Positions 39,615 to 48,413 of a stretch of DNA of 64,000 bases are shown piece by piece. The translations under genes were made by a program, and so were the position numbers. The number at the start of each line of letters is the position of its first letter. Position 1 is the stretch's first letter. The notes beneath the pieces are model-generated. The model did not search any database and was not told the DNA's origin. It was given only the letters and a program-made list of their open reading frames with translations. This stretch comes from Piscinibacter sp047602365 (GTDB taxonomy: Bacteria; Pseudomonadota; Gammaproteobacteria; Burkholderiales; Burkholderiaceae_C): positions 1,240,001-1,304,000 of the forward strand of contig JASGHM010000001.1 of the NCBI GenBank assembly GCA_047602365.1, given 5' to 3'.

Positions 39615-42305
39615 ATGAAGAAGACCGTCGAGACCCGCCTGCCGGACATGCCGGCACGCCGCCGCCTGCTGCTGGCCCTGCCCAGCGGCGCCCTGCTCGC
39701 CTCGCCGCTGGCCCTGCTCGGCTGCGGCGGAGGGGGCGACGGCGGCGACGATGCCGCCGCCAGCGCCGCCCGCGTCAAGGAGATCATCGCCAAGCTGCCC
39801 GAGGTGCAGCGCGGCGCGGCGCAGGTGGCGGTGACGCTGCCGGCCGGCAGCGGCATCAAGCTGGCCGAGACCCGCCTGGTCAGCGCGCACAACACCGCCG
39901 AGGTGGCTGCCGACGGCACCAGCGGCGTCGTGCTGGTCGAAGGCGGCGCGCAGATGAGCTACCTGTTCGCGCCGGACGGCCGGCTGCTGCTGATGGGCCT
40001 GATCGACCCGGGCACGCAGGCCACGGTCGACAGCCGCAGCACGGCCGAGGCGCTGGTGCTGCTCGCCTCGGAGGTCACGCTGCTCGGCGACGCGCCGGCC
40101 CTGGCGCTGCGCCGCACGCTGCGCACGCATGCGCTGGTCGAGCCGGTGCAGCAGGCCGTCGAGGCAGCGCTGAAGCGCGGCGGCATCGACGCCAGCGACA
40201 GCGCACTGATGGAAGCGCTGGACGGCGCGCTGAAGACGCTGTTCCCGCGTGGCGCCGCCGCCGCGGCCAGCCGCGTCCGCGCCAAGAGCGTGCGCGCCAC
40301 GCCGAACGTCGCGCAGAGCGGCGTCAGCGTGGTCAGCGAGCCCGAGCAGTACAACACGCTGCGCTGGACCAACAGCCTGCGCCGCCGTGCCCATGTGTGG
40401 GTCGAGCGCATCGGCCACACCGACACCGGCGGAACCTTCGTGCCGGCCACGCCGCCGGTGCCGCTGACCCACTTCGCGCTGAGCGCGACGACGGCGCTGT
40501 CGTTCGACAACTTCGTCACCTCGGTCGGCGATTTCGTCGCCGAACTGGCCGAGAGCATCGGTGCGCTCGATCCCTACGACTCCGGCAGCGCGCCGTGGCA
40601 GCCGGTCGCCAGCGACCCGCTGGCGCTGCCGGTCACGCCCGAGGAGGCGCGCAGCACGCGCTACCGCACCAGCATCGTCGGCATGGGCGCGCACGACGGC
40701 GACACGATGACGGTCGAGGAGGCGGCGGTGTTCGACCAGCTGACCTCGCAGACCTTCTGGGAGGACGTCTTCGTGCCGGCGATCAAGACGCTGGTGCTGC
40801 CGCTGATCGCCGACAAGCTGGGCAGCAGCAGCTACGACACGGTGCTGCGCGTCGGCCAGAACATGCTGCTCAACGGCGTGGTCGACTACGCCAACCTGGG
40901 CGTCGCGGTGCAGTACTTCCCGAAGACCATCGCCGCGATCAACGCCGGCGATGCCGCCACCGCGCTGCAGGACTTCCTGGTCGAGTTCTTCAACAGCTAC
41001 ACCTGGCTGAACCTGCTCAACGAGATCATGCGCGCCTGGGTGCAGAGTGCCGATCCGCGTGGCCCGAACTTCACGCCGCTGGACATCCGCGACAGCAGCG
41101 GCAAGCTGGTCGCCGTCAACCTGCTCGACAACGAGGCGCTGGTCAAGAGCAACGTCGACAAGCTGGTCAACGGGCTGACCAAGGTCGCGCGCATCATCGC
41201 CGTGGCCAAGGCGGTGGCGCTGGCCGCCGACTACGCGGCGATGGCGAAGGACTGGCTGGCGGCCACCAAGCGGATCGAGTTCACGCTCGAGGCCTCGGCG
41301 GTCAAGCTGACGCTGACGCCCAACCCGGCGCTGGTCGACGCCACCGCGGGCGCGGCCGGCAAGGCGGAGATCACCGCGACGCTGGAAGGCCTGGACGCCG
41401 GCATGACGCCGGAGAACGTGTTCCTGACCTGGACCTGCACGCACCGCTGGGGCGACCTCTACAAGCGCGGCGCCGACGGCACCAACAGCTTCGAGAGCAC
41501 GCTGGCCAACCCGACGCATGACTACATCCCCAGCGGCGTCGACGACGACCCGGCCCGGCCCGACACCGTCAAGGTCAGCGCGCAGTACCGCGACCCGACC
41601 ACCGGCGAACGCAGTGCACTGGGCAGCGCGAGCACGACGATCAAGTTCAAGCGCCTGTTCAACCTGGGCCTCAGCCCGGCCGGCGGCACCGACCTGCCGA
41701 CCGGCGTGAAGATGCCGATGTCGGCCTTCGTGGTCGAGAAGCTGCCCGAGGGAGCCACCGTGGAGTGGACCTGGACCCACGGCGGCGCCGGCTCGCTGCG
41801 CACCGATGCCGCCGATGGCGACCCGGGCAACAGCACCGCGACGCTGGACACCGGCAGCAGCGATGGCACGGCAACGGTGACCGTCAACGCACGCATCACC
41901 ATCCCGGCCACTGCGACCGCGCCGGAGACCGTGGTGCAGGCCGACCCGGTCAGCGCGACGCTGCGCCTCAAGAAGGACCAACGCACCATCACCTTCGAGG
42001 CCAGCGGCGGCGTGTTCCCCTGCGGCCCGACCTGCGGCGTGACCGACTACACCGCCTACATCGTGCCGCGCCTTCCCGGCGCGACGCTCTACACCGCGGT
42101 GTTCAGCGACTTCGGCTACGGCCCCTGCAACCGTTCGATCAGCTGGACCAGTGAGGTCGGCGACGGCGGCGGCTGCAGCTTCCCGATCACCTACCACCCG
42201 TTCTCGGCACGCGAGGCGGCGACGTTCTGGGCGGTTTGGATCGGCTTCGGCGGCCCGCTGACCGGGCCGGGCAAATGCACGGTGACCATCACCCTGCCAG
42301 CATGA
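39615..42305 (+). CDS. Large lipoprotein of unknown function with Ig-like C-terminal part
   Basis: This 896-aa protein has an N-terminal R-R-R-L-L-L motif and hydrophobic stretch ending in the lipobox L-L-G-C (Cys about residue 37) followed by a Gly/Asp-rich spacer, so it is probably an exported lipoprotein, possibly by Tat. The first ~540 mature residues resemble no family I know. From about residue 555 the sequence looks like tandem Ig/PKD-like beta domains ('FTLEASAVKLTLTPNPALVD', 'VFLTWTCTHRWGDLYKRGAD', 'VEWTWTHGGAGSLRTDAADG'). The last 90 residues carry four Cys ('VFPCGPTCGVTDY', 'GPCNRSISWTS', 'GGCSFPI') that could pair in the periplasm. GGGAGGA ribosome-binding site. Confidence 0.75.
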   Translation: MKKTVETRLPDMPARRRLLLALPSGALLASPLALLGCGGGGDGGDDAAASAARVKEIIAKLPEVQRGAAQVAVTLPAGSGIKLAETRLVSAHNTAEVAADGTSGVVLVEGGAQMSYLFAPDGRLLLMGLIDPGTQATVDSRSTAEALVLLASEVTLLGDAPALALRRTLRTHALVEPVQQAVEAALKRGGIDASDSALMEALDGALKTLFPRGAAAAASRVRAKSVRATPNVAQSGVSVVSEPEQYNTLRWTNSLRRRAHVWVERIGHTDTGGTFVPATPPVPLTHFALSATTALSFDNFVTSVGDFVAELAESIGALDPYDSGSAPWQPVASDPLALPVTPEEARSTRYRTSIVGMGAHDGDTMTVEEAAVFDQLTSQTFWEDVFVPAIKTLVLPLIADKLGSSSYDTVLRVGQNMLLNGVVDYANLGVAVQYFPKTIAAINAGDAATALQDFLVEFFNSYTWLNLLNEIMRAWVQSADPRGPNFTPLDIRDSSGKLVAVNLLDNEALVKSNVDKLVNGLTKVARIIAVAKAVALAADYAAMAKDWLAATKRIEFTLEASAVKLTLTPNPALVDATAGAAGKAEITATLEGLDAGMTPENVFLTWTCTHRWGDLYKRGADGTNSFESTLANPTHDYIPSGVDDDPARPDTVKVSAQYRDPTTGERSALGSASTTIKFKRLFNLGLSPAGGTDLPTGVKMPMSAFVVEKLPEGATVEWTWTHGGAGSLRTDAADGDPGNSTATLDTGSSDGTATVTVNARITIPATATAPETVVQADPVSATLRLKKDQRTITFEASGGVFPCGPTCGVTDYTAYIVPRLPGATLYTAVFSDFGYGPCNRSISWTSEVGDGGGCSFPITYHPFSAREAATFWAVWIGFGGPLTGPGKCTVTITLPA

Positions 42306-42315
42306 GGAGAACGCG

Positions 42316-42726
42316 ATGAACTCACGGACGATTCGACACGCCGCGGCGCTGGCCGCGCTGACACTGTGCGCCGCCGGCGCGACGGCCCAGACCTGGGAGT
42401 ACAAGTCCTACAAGAAAGGCGGCCAGGGCGGCCAGTACAACAAGGACAACTACGTGCTGGGCAGCGTGTCGCTGGAGGAGAAGGACGGCAAGGCGTCGAT
42501 GCAGCTCAACGCCGGCGTGATGGACGCCTGCCGGCGTGCCGAGATGCCGGCGCAGGTCACCCGCAGCGACAGCGAGATCACCATCGAGCCGGAGGTCACG
42601 CTGGCCGGCTGCGAGAAGTGGCGGCTGGTGATCCGCAGCGACGGCAGCGGTGGCCGCCGCGAGGTGTGGCGCGGCGACAAGTGGGTCGACACCCGCTGGG
42701 ACCACGGGCTGACGCCGAAGAAGTAG
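42316..42726 (+). CDS. Exported protein of unknown function, 136 aa
   Basis: This is a small secreted protein. Its signal peptide (about residues 1-25) ends 'AAGATAQ'. The mature part begins W-E-Y-K-S-Y-K-K-G-G-Q-G-G-Q-Y-N and has two Cys ('MDACRRAEM', 'TLAGCEKWRLVIRSDGSG') likely to form one disulfide. The pattern of alternating strands suggests a small beta-barrel or lipocalin-like fold, but no family is recognised. It begins 11 bases after the large lipoprotein, clearly the same operon. A 10-bp terminator hairpin follows. Confidence 0.75.
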   Translation: MNSRTIRHAAALAALTLCAAGATAQTWEYKSYKKGGQGGQYNKDNYVLGSVSLEEKDGKASMQLNAGVMDACRRAEMPAQVTRSDSEITIEPEVTLAGCEKWRLVIRSDGSGGRREVWRGDKWVDTRWDHGLTPKK

Positions 42727-42733
42727 CTGGCGC

Positions 42734-42756
42734 ACGCGCCGCCCCCGGCGGCGCGT
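42734..42756. terminator. Bidirectional 10-bp hairpin between the exported-protein operon and pntB
   Basis: ACGCGCCGCC (42734-42743) and GGCGGCGCGT (42747-42756) are perfect complements around a CCC loop. It lies 8 bases after one stop and 11 before the convergent pntB stop. Very GC rich, without a T-tract. Confidence 0.6.
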
Positions 42757-42766
42757 CGTCCGTCGT

Positions 42767-44185
42767 TCAGGCGTTCAACGCCGCCTGCACCTCGTCGAGC
42801 ATCTTCTTCGCGTCGCCGAACAGCATGCGGTTGTTCTCCTTGTAGAACAACGGGTTGTCGACGCCGGCGTAGCCCGAGGCCATGCTGCGCTTCATCACGA
42901 TCGAGGTCTTCGCCTTCCAGACCTCGAGCACCGGCATGCCGGCGATCGGGCTGGCCGGGTCTTCCTGCGCGGCCGGGTTCACGATGTCGTTGGCGCCGAT
43001 CACCATCGAGACGTCCGTCTCCGGGAAGTCCTCGTTGATCTCGTCCATCTCGAGCACGATGTCGTAGGGCACCTTGGCCTCGGCGAGCAGCACGTTCATG
43101 TGGCCCGGCATGCGGCCGGCCACCGGGTGGATGCCGAAGCGCACGTTGACGCCCTTGGCGCGCAGGATCTTGGTGATCTCGCAGACCACGTGCTGGGCCT
43201 GCGCCACCGCCATGCCGTAGCCCGGCACGATGACGACGTTCTTGGCTTCCTTCAGCAGCTCGGCGGTCTCCACCGCGCTGATCGGCGTCACCTCACCCTG
43301 CGGCTGGGCCACGCCGCCGCCCGCAGCGGCTGCAGCCGGTGCACCTCCACCAAAGCCGCCGGCGATCACGCTGATGAAGTTGCGGTTCATCGCCCGGCAC
43401 ATGATGTACGACAGGATCGCGCCCGAGGAGCCGACCAGCGCGCCGATCACGATCAGCAGGTCGTTGCCGAGCATGAAGCCGGTGGCCGCCGCGGCCCAGC
43501 CCGAGTAGCTGTTCAGCATCGAGACCACCACCGGCATGTCGGCGCCGCCGATCGCCATCACCATGTGGATGCCGAACAGCAGCGCGATCACCGTCATCAC
43601 GATCAGCGGCGTCATGCCCGAGGCCACGTCGTGCGCGTTCAGGAAGGCGCGGCCGAACCAGATCACGACCAGCAGCGCGGCCAGGTTCATCCAGTGGCGG
43701 CCCGGCAGCAGCAGCGGCTTGCCGCCGATCTTGCCGGACAGCTTGCCGAAGGCGATCACCGAGCCGGAGAAGGTCACGGCTCCGATCAGGATGCCGATGT
43801 AGACCTCGGCCTCGTGGATGGTCTTCTCGGCCGGCGTGGCGAACACGGTGGAGGTGTCGACGTAGCTGGCGAAGCCGACCAGGCAGGCCGCGAGGCCGAC
43901 CAGGCTGTGCATCAGCGCGACCAGCTCGGGCATCTGCGTCATCTGAACCGTCTTCGCGGCGTACAGGCCGATGGCACCGCCGACCACCAGCGCGCCGACG
44001 ATGTAGGCATAACCGGCCGGCGTGACGCGGGGGCCGAGCACGGTGGCGATCACCGCGATGGCCATGCCGATCATGCCGAAGACGTTGCCGCGGCGGGCGG
44101 TCTCGGGGTTGGCGAGACCGCCAAGGCTGAGGATGAAGAGAACGGTGGCGCCGATGTAGGCGACGGTGGCGAGGCTGTCGGTCAT
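42767..44185 (-). CDS. pntB: NAD(P) transhydrogenase subunit beta
   Basis: PntB carries the NADP(H)-binding domain III and most of the membrane channel of proton-translocating transhydrogenase. The 472-aa protein has about nine transmembrane segments in its first 270 residues ('YVDTSTVFATPAEKTIHEAE' lies in a loop) and an Ala/Gly hinge around 275-290. Domain III contains 'IVPGYGMAVAQAQHVVCEIT', 'GIHPVAGRMPGHMNVLLAEA', 'VIGANDIVNPAAQEDPASPI' and 'SMASGYAGVDNPLFYKEN'. The NADP site is intact. It is downstream of pntA by 13 bases; together they make NADPH at the expense of proton motive force. Confidence 0.96.
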   Translation of the reverse strand: MTDSLATVAYIGATVLFILSLGGLANPETARRGNVFGMIGMAIAVIATVLGPRVTPAGYAYIVGALVVGGAIGLYAAKTVQMTQMPELVALMHSLVGLAACLVGFASYVDTSTVFATPAEKTIHEAEVYIGILIGAVTFSGSVIAFGKLSGKIGGKPLLLPGRHWMNLAALLVVIWFGRAFLNAHDVASGMTPLIVMTVIALLFGIHMVMAIGGADMPVVVSMLNSYSGWAAAATGFMLGNDLLIVIGALVGSSGAILSYIMCRAMNRNFISVIAGGFGGGAPAAAAAGGGVAQPQGEVTPISAVETAELLKEAKNVVIVPGYGMAVAQAQHVVCEITKILRAKGVNVRFGIHPVAGRMPGHMNVLLAEAKVPYDIVLEMDEINEDFPETDVSMVIGANDIVNPAAQEDPASPIAGMPVLEVWKAKTSIVMKRSMASGYAGVDNPLFYKENNRMLFGDAKKMLDEVQAALNA

Positions 44186-44198
44186 GTTGTTCTCGTCC

Positions 44199-45776
44199 TC
44201 ACTTGCGGAACATCGCCAGCATGCGACGCGTCACCGCGAAGCCGCCGAACATGTTGATGGCGGTCAGCACCAGCGCCACCACGGCCATGCCGAGGATCAG
44301 GCCCGAGGGCCGGTCCCCGCCGCCGCCCGTGAGCGGCGGCGCGATCTGGATCAGCGCGCCGATGGCGATGATCGACGAGATCGCGTTGGTCACGCTCATC
44401 AGCGGCGTGTGCAGCGAGGGCGTCACGTTCCAGATCACCATGTAGCCGATGAAGCAGGCCAGCACGAAGACGGTGAAGTGCGACAGGAAAGAGGCCGGCG
44501 CGAACAGCCCCACGAACAGCAGCGCCAGCGCGCCGATGCCGAAGGTGATGGCCAGCGACTTCGCCGACATCGGTTCGCTCGAACCGTGGCCGTGGCCCTT
44601 CGGCGCCGGCGCCGCGACGGCGGCCGGCTTGGGCGCGGGGGCCGGTAGCTTCAGCGGCGGTGCCGGCCAGGTGACGGTGCCGTCCTTGATCACCGTGAGG
44701 CCGCGGATCGCGTCGTCGTCCATGTTGACGTTGATGACGCCGTCCTTGGTCTTGCACAGCTCCTCGGTCAGGCGCAGCAGGTTGGTCGAGTACAGCGTCG
44801 ACGACTGGCGCGCCAGCCGGCTGGCCAGGTCGGTGTAGCCGATGATGGTGACGCCGTGCTTCACCGCGGCCTGGCCGGGTTCGGTGAGTTCGCAGTTGCC
44901 GCCCTGCTCGGCCGCCATGTCGACGATCACGCTGCCGGGCTTCATGCTGCGCACCATCTCGGCGGTGATCAGCTTGGGCGCGGGCTTGCCCGGGATCAGC
45001 GCAGTGGTGATGATGATGTCGCACTCCTTGGCCTGCTTCGCGTACATCTCGCGCTGCGCCGCCTGGAAGCCCTCGCTCATCACCTTGGCGTAGCCGCCGC
45101 CGCCCGAACCTTCTTCCTCGTAGTCGACCTTGACGAACTCGCCGCCCAGCGAGACGACCTGGTCGGCCACCTCGGCGCGGGTGTCGTTGGCGCGCACGAT
45201 CGCGCCCAGGCCGGCAGCGGTGCCGATCGCGGCGAGGCCGGCGACGCCGGCACCGGCGATGAACACCTTGGCCGGCGGGATCTTGCCGGCGGCGGTGATC
45301 TGGCCGTTGAAGTAGCGGCCGAAGGCGTTGGCCGCCTCGATCACCGCGCGGTAGCCACTGACACCGGCCATCGAGGTCAGCGCGTCCATCTTCTGCGCGC
45401 GCGACAGCTGGCGCGGCAGGCTGTCGATCGCCAGCACGGTGGCCTTGCGCGCCGCCAGCGCCTGCATCAGCTCGGGGTTCTGCGCCGGCCAGACGAAGCC
45501 GATCAGCGCCCCGCCCTCGCGCATCAGGCCCACTTCGTCCAGCGTCGGCGGACGCACCTTGAAGACGATGTCGCTGGCGCCCCAGATGTCGGCAGCGCCG
45601 GCCACCACGGTGGCGCCGACGGCCGTGTAGGCCTCGTCGGCGAAGTTCGCCGCGGCGCCAGCACCGCTCTGCACCGCCACCGAGAAGCCCAGTTTGACCA
45701 GCTTCTCGACCACGTCGGGCACGGTGGCGACGCGCTTCTCCCCAGCCGCTGTCTCGAGCGGAACGCCGATCAACAT
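44199..45776 (-). CDS. pntA: NAD(P) transhydrogenase subunit alpha
   Basis: The 525-aa protein joins the NAD(H)-binding domain I with the C-terminal membrane part, as in E. coli PntA; in some alphaproteobacteria these are two genes. Domain I shows 'AGEKRVATVPDVVEKLVKLG', 'GFVWPAQNPELMQALAARKA', 'SLPRQLSRAQKMDALTSMAG' and the Rossmann motif 'VFIAGAGVAGLAAIGTAAGL'. After a Pro/Ala linker (about 372-395) come four transmembrane helices. A GAGGAGG ribosome-binding site precedes the ATG, and a TAAGCT -10-like element lies about 55 bases further upstream in the divergent spacer. Confidence 0.96.
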   Translation of the reverse strand: MLIGVPLETAAGEKRVATVPDVVEKLVKLGFSVAVQSGAGAAANFADEAYTAVGATVVAGAADIWGASDIVFKVRPPTLDEVGLMREGGALIGFVWPAQNPELMQALAARKATVLAIDSLPRQLSRAQKMDALTSMAGVSGYRAVIEAANAFGRYFNGQITAAGKIPPAKVFIAGAGVAGLAAIGTAAGLGAIVRANDTRAEVADQVVSLGGEFVKVDYEEEGSGGGGYAKVMSEGFQAAQREMYAKQAKECDIIITTALIPGKPAPKLITAEMVRSMKPGSVIVDMAAEQGGNCELTEPGQAAVKHGVTIIGYTDLASRLARQSSTLYSTNLLRLTEELCKTKDGVINVNMDDDAIRGLTVIKDGTVTWPAPPLKLPAPAPKPAAVAAPAPKGHGHGSSEPMSAKSLAITFGIGALALLFVGLFAPASFLSHFTVFVLACFIGYMVIWNVTPSLHTPLMSVTNAISSIIAIGALIQIAPPLTGGGGDRPSGLILGMAVVALVLTAINMFGGFAVTRRMLAMFRK

Positions 45777-45868
45777 GGATGCCTCCTCAGGCCCTGGTTA
45801 TTTGGTGAATCGGGCCGGAGCTTACACAATGCCGGCCCCGGCACCTTCGCCCGCAGCGCATATCTCTC

Positions 45869-46363
45869 ATGCCCGAACGCTGGAAACCGAGCGTCACCGT
45901 CGCCGCGATCATCGAGCGCGACGGCCGCTACCTGCTGGTCGAGGAGCACACGCCCGAGGGCCTGAAGCTGAACAACCCGGCCGGCCACCTCGACCCCGGC
46001 GAGAGCCCGCAGCAGGGTGTGGAGCGCGAGGCGCTGGAAGAGACCGCCTGCATCTTCACGCCCGACCGGCTGGTCGGCGTCTACCTGTCGCGCTTCCAGC
46101 GGCCGGCCTCGGGCGAGGACGTCACCTACGTGCGTTTCGCCTTCGGCGGCACGGTCGGCGAGCCCGACCCGGCGCGCAGGCTCGACGAGGGCATCGTGCG
46201 CACGCTGTGGATGACGCTGGACGAAGTGCGTGCCAGCCGCGACCGCCACCGCAGCGGCCTGGTGCAACGCTGCATCGAGGACCACGCGGCCGGCCGGCGC
46301 CTGCCGCTGGACGCGATCAGCACCGACGCGACGGTCTACGCGCCGGAGATCAAGCGCGGCTGA
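45869..46363 (+). CDS. NUDIX hydrolase
   Basis: This 164-aa pyrophosphohydrolase has a complete Nudix box: 'GHLDPGESPQQGVEREALEE' followed by T, giving G-x5-E-x7-R-E-x-x-E-E. The N-terminus 'WKPSVTVAAIIERDGRYLLV' and the later 'YLSRFQRPASGEDVTYVRFA' resemble NudJ/HMP-PP-type phosphatases encoded near mnmA in many proteobacteria, and mnmA is 2 kb downstream here. The stop codon directly abuts the stop of the convergent CoA transferase gene in a TGATCA palindrome. Substrate not determined. Confidence 0.9.
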   Translation: MPERWKPSVTVAAIIERDGRYLLVEEHTPEGLKLNNPAGHLDPGESPQQGVEREALEETACIFTPDRLVGVYLSRFQRPASGEDVTYVRFAFGGTVGEPDPARRLDEGIVRTLWMTLDEVRASRDRHRSGLVQRCIEDHAAGRRLPLDAISTDATVYAPEIKRG

Positions 46364-47524
46364 TCAGACCGCGCCGGCGGCGCGCAGTGCCGCGGCGTCG
46401 AAGCCGAGTTCGGCCAGGATGGCGTCGCTGTGCTCGCCCAGCGCCGGCACCGGGTCCAGCCGGGCGTCGTCGCGGCCCGGCGGCAGCAGCGCCGGCAGCG
46501 GCCCGGCGCTCGACCCCACCTCGCGCCAGCGTTCGCGCGCGCGCAGCTGCGGGTGATCCCACAGCCCCGCCATCGTGCGCACCTGCGCGTTGGCGATCTG
46601 CGCCGCGTCGAGCCGCTCGATCACCTGCTCGGCCGTCATCGTGCGCAGCTGGTCCTCGATGATGCCGCGCAGCTCGCCACGCGCCGCGCTGCGCGCCGCG
46701 GCGCCGGCGAAGCGGGCGTCCTCGGCCAGCGCCGGCCGCTGCAGCACGACGCGGCAGAAGCTCAGCCACTCGCGTTCGTTCTGCAGGCCGAGCATCACGC
46801 TGCCGCCGTCGCCGGTGGCGAACGGGCCGTAGGGGTAGATGGTCGCGTGCGCCGCAGCGCTGCGCGGCGGCGCTGCGGCACCGTCCTGCGTGTAGTACAG
46901 CGGGTGGCCCATCCACTCGGCGAGCGACTCCAGCATCGCCACGTCGATGTGCCGGCCGCGGCCCGTGCGGCCGCGCTCGATCAGCGCGGCGAGGATGTTC
47001 GAGTAGGCGTACATGCCGGCGGCGATGTCGGCGATCGCGATGCCGGCCTTGCAGGGCTCGTCGGGCGTGCCGGTGATGGACAGGAAGCCGGCCTCGCTCT
47101 GGATCAGCAGGTCGTAGGCCTTCTTGTCGCGGAACGGACCGTCGCCGCCGTAGCCGGAGATGTCGCACAGGATCAGCGACGGCCTGTTCGCCGACAGTGC
47201 CGGCCAGCCCAGGCCGAGGCGCTCGGCGGCGCCCGGCGCGAGGTTCTGCACCACCACGTCGGCGCGCGCCACCAGCGCGGCCAGCACCGGCGCCGCCTGC
47301 GGGTGCTTGAGGTCCAGCGTCAGGCTCTGCTTGGCACGGTTGACCCAGACGAAATGCGAGGACAGGCCGCGCGCCCGCGTGTCGTAGCCGCGCGCGAAGT
47401 CGCCGACGCCGGGCCGTTCGATCTTGATCACCCGCGCGCCGAGGTCGGCGAGCTGGCGGGTGGCGAACGGCGCGGCGATGGCGTGTTCGAGCGCGACGAC
47501 GGTGATGCCTTCGAGCGGCAGCAT
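46364..47524 (-). CDS. CaiB/BaiF family CoA transferase
   Basis: This 386-aa family III CoA transferase begins 'LPLEGITVVALEHAIAAPFA'. The CoA- and substrate-binding elements include 'LADLGARVIKIERPGVGDFA', 'KQSLTLDLKHPQAAPVLAAL' and 'DVVVQNLAPGAAERLGLGW'. The catalytic Asp is expected in 'YDLLIQSEAGFLSITGTPDE', and 'GRGRHIDVAMLESLAEWMGH' follows. These enzymes move CoA between carboxylic acids without a ping-pong anhydride. The ATG lies 2 bases after the reconstructed stop of the MaoC-like hydratase gene upstream, so the pair is an operon acting on the same acyl-CoA. Substrate unknown. Confidence 0.9.
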   Translation of the reverse strand: MLPLEGITVVALEHAIAAPFATRQLADLGARVIKIERPGVGDFARGYDTRARGLSSHFVWVNRAKQSLTLDLKHPQAAPVLAALVARADVVVQNLAPGAAERLGLGWPALSANRPSLILCDISGYGGDGPFRDKKAYDLLIQSEAGFLSITGTPDEPCKAGIAIADIAAGMYAYSNILAALIERGRTGRGRHIDVAMLESLAEWMGHPLYYTQDGAAAPPRSAAAHATIYPYGPFATGDGGSVMLGLQNEREWLSFCRVVLQRPALAEDARFAGAAARSAARGELRGIIEDQLRTMTAEQVIERLDAAQIANAQVRTMAGLWDHPQLRARERWREVGSSAGPLPALLPPGRDDARLDPVPALGEHSDAILAELGFDAAALRAAGAV

Positions 47525-47569
47525 GCTCAGTCCTTCAGCATGGCGTGGGCATCCATGGTCAGCCAGCCT

Positions 47570-48373
47570 TCATGGTCCTGCGCCCACAGGTGCACCGTAG
47601 CGCCGTCGCGGCAGCCCGCTGACGCGCAGCGGCCGGCCGTCGAAACTGGCCCGCTGCGCCTTGAAGCGGAAGCCGGCCAGCACGGCGCCCGGCATCTCGC
47701 GGTGCAGCAGGTCGAGCAGCAGCGTGGCGATCAGCGGGCCGTGCACCACGAGGCCAGGGTAGCCCTCGACCTCGGTGACGTAGCGGCGGTCGTAGTGGAT
47801 GCGGTGGCCGTTGAAGGTCAGCGCCGAGTAGCGGAACAGCAGCACGTCGTCGGGCACCCACTCGCGGCTGAACTGCGCGTCCTGTAGGGCGGCCTGGGGC
47901 GGAGGCTCCACGTCGCCCGGCTGCTTCGCGGCGCGGTAGACGATGTCGTGCCATTCGCGCAGCGCCGGTGTCGCCGCGCCGCCGACGAACAGCTCGTGGC
48001 GCACGGTGACGAAGGCCAGCGAGCCGCTGCGGCCGTCCTTCAGCACCACGTTCTCGATGGTCGAGACCCGCTCGGCGGCGTCGCCGACCCGCAAGGGCGC
48101 GAGAAACTCGAAGCGGCTGCCGGCCCACATGCGGCGTGGCAGCGGCAGCGGCGGCAGGAAGCCGCCCAGCCGGGCGTGGCCGTCCGGCCCCAGTTCGCTG
48201 GCGCGGTGCAGCGGCAGGAAGTACAGCCAGTGCCACAGCAGCGGCAGCACGCTGCCCGGTGCGATGGCGGCGCCCGGACGGTCCAGCGTCGCGGCCAGCG
48301 CCGCCACCGGGGTGGCACCGAAGACATCACGCCGCGACTCGCTGCGGCCGATCCAGCTGGCGTACTCGTCCAT
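47570..48373 (-). CDS. MaoC-like/FAS1 dehydratase (HTD2/mesaconyl-CoA hydratase type), C-terminus frameshifted
   Basis: The 267-codon frame starts 'MDEYASWIGRSESRRDVFGA' and has the double hot-dog hydratase pattern of COG3777-type proteins: 'RMWAGSRFEFLAPLRVGDAA', 'WVPDDVLLFRYSALTFNGHR', 'IHYDRRYVTEVEGYPGLVVH', with the catalytic His and N-G-H-R-I-H-Y-D intact. As read, it ends in an Arg/Pro-rich tail. Removing one G from the GGG run at 47615-47617 restores a natural end (RVSGCRDGATVHLWAQD then HEGWLTMDAHAMLKD) stopping at 47527-47529, 2 bases before the CoA transferase ATG. The coding region therefore probably spans 47527-48373 with a frameshift or a base-call error. Predicted role: acyl-CoA hydration. 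Confidence 0.8.
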   Translation of the reverse strand: MDEYASWIGRSESRRDVFGATPVAALAATLDRPGAAIAPGSVLPLLWHWLYFLPLHRASELGPDGHARLGGFLPPLPLPRRMWAGSRFEFLAPLRVGDAAERVSTIENVVLKDGRSGSLAFVTVRHELFVGGAATPALREWHDIVYRAAKQPGDVEPPPQAALQDAQFSREWVPDDVLLFRYSALTFNGHRIHYDRRYVTEVEGYPGLVVHGPLIATLLLDLLHREMPGAVLAGFRFKAQRASFDGRPLRVSGLPRRRYGAPVGAGP

Positions 48374-48400
48374 GCGCCGAGTGTGCCGCGCCGCGAACGG

Positions 48401-48406
48401 GATAAT
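48401..48406 (+). promoter_or_regulatory. -10-like GATAAT seven bases before mnmA
   Basis: GATAAT lies 7 bases upstream of the mnmA ATG without any Shine-Dalgarno sequence, as also seen at argS and the LysR gene. This would give a leaderless mRNA. The -35 region is not recognisable. Confidence 0.4.
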
Positions 48407-48413
48407 CACGCCC

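Noticed and set aside
38937..42404. A 1,155-codon minus-strand open frame opposite the exported-protein operon
   Set aside because: Same antisense effect. The plus-strand proteins have signal peptides, ribosome-binding sites and operon spacing; the minus-strand product is low-complexity.
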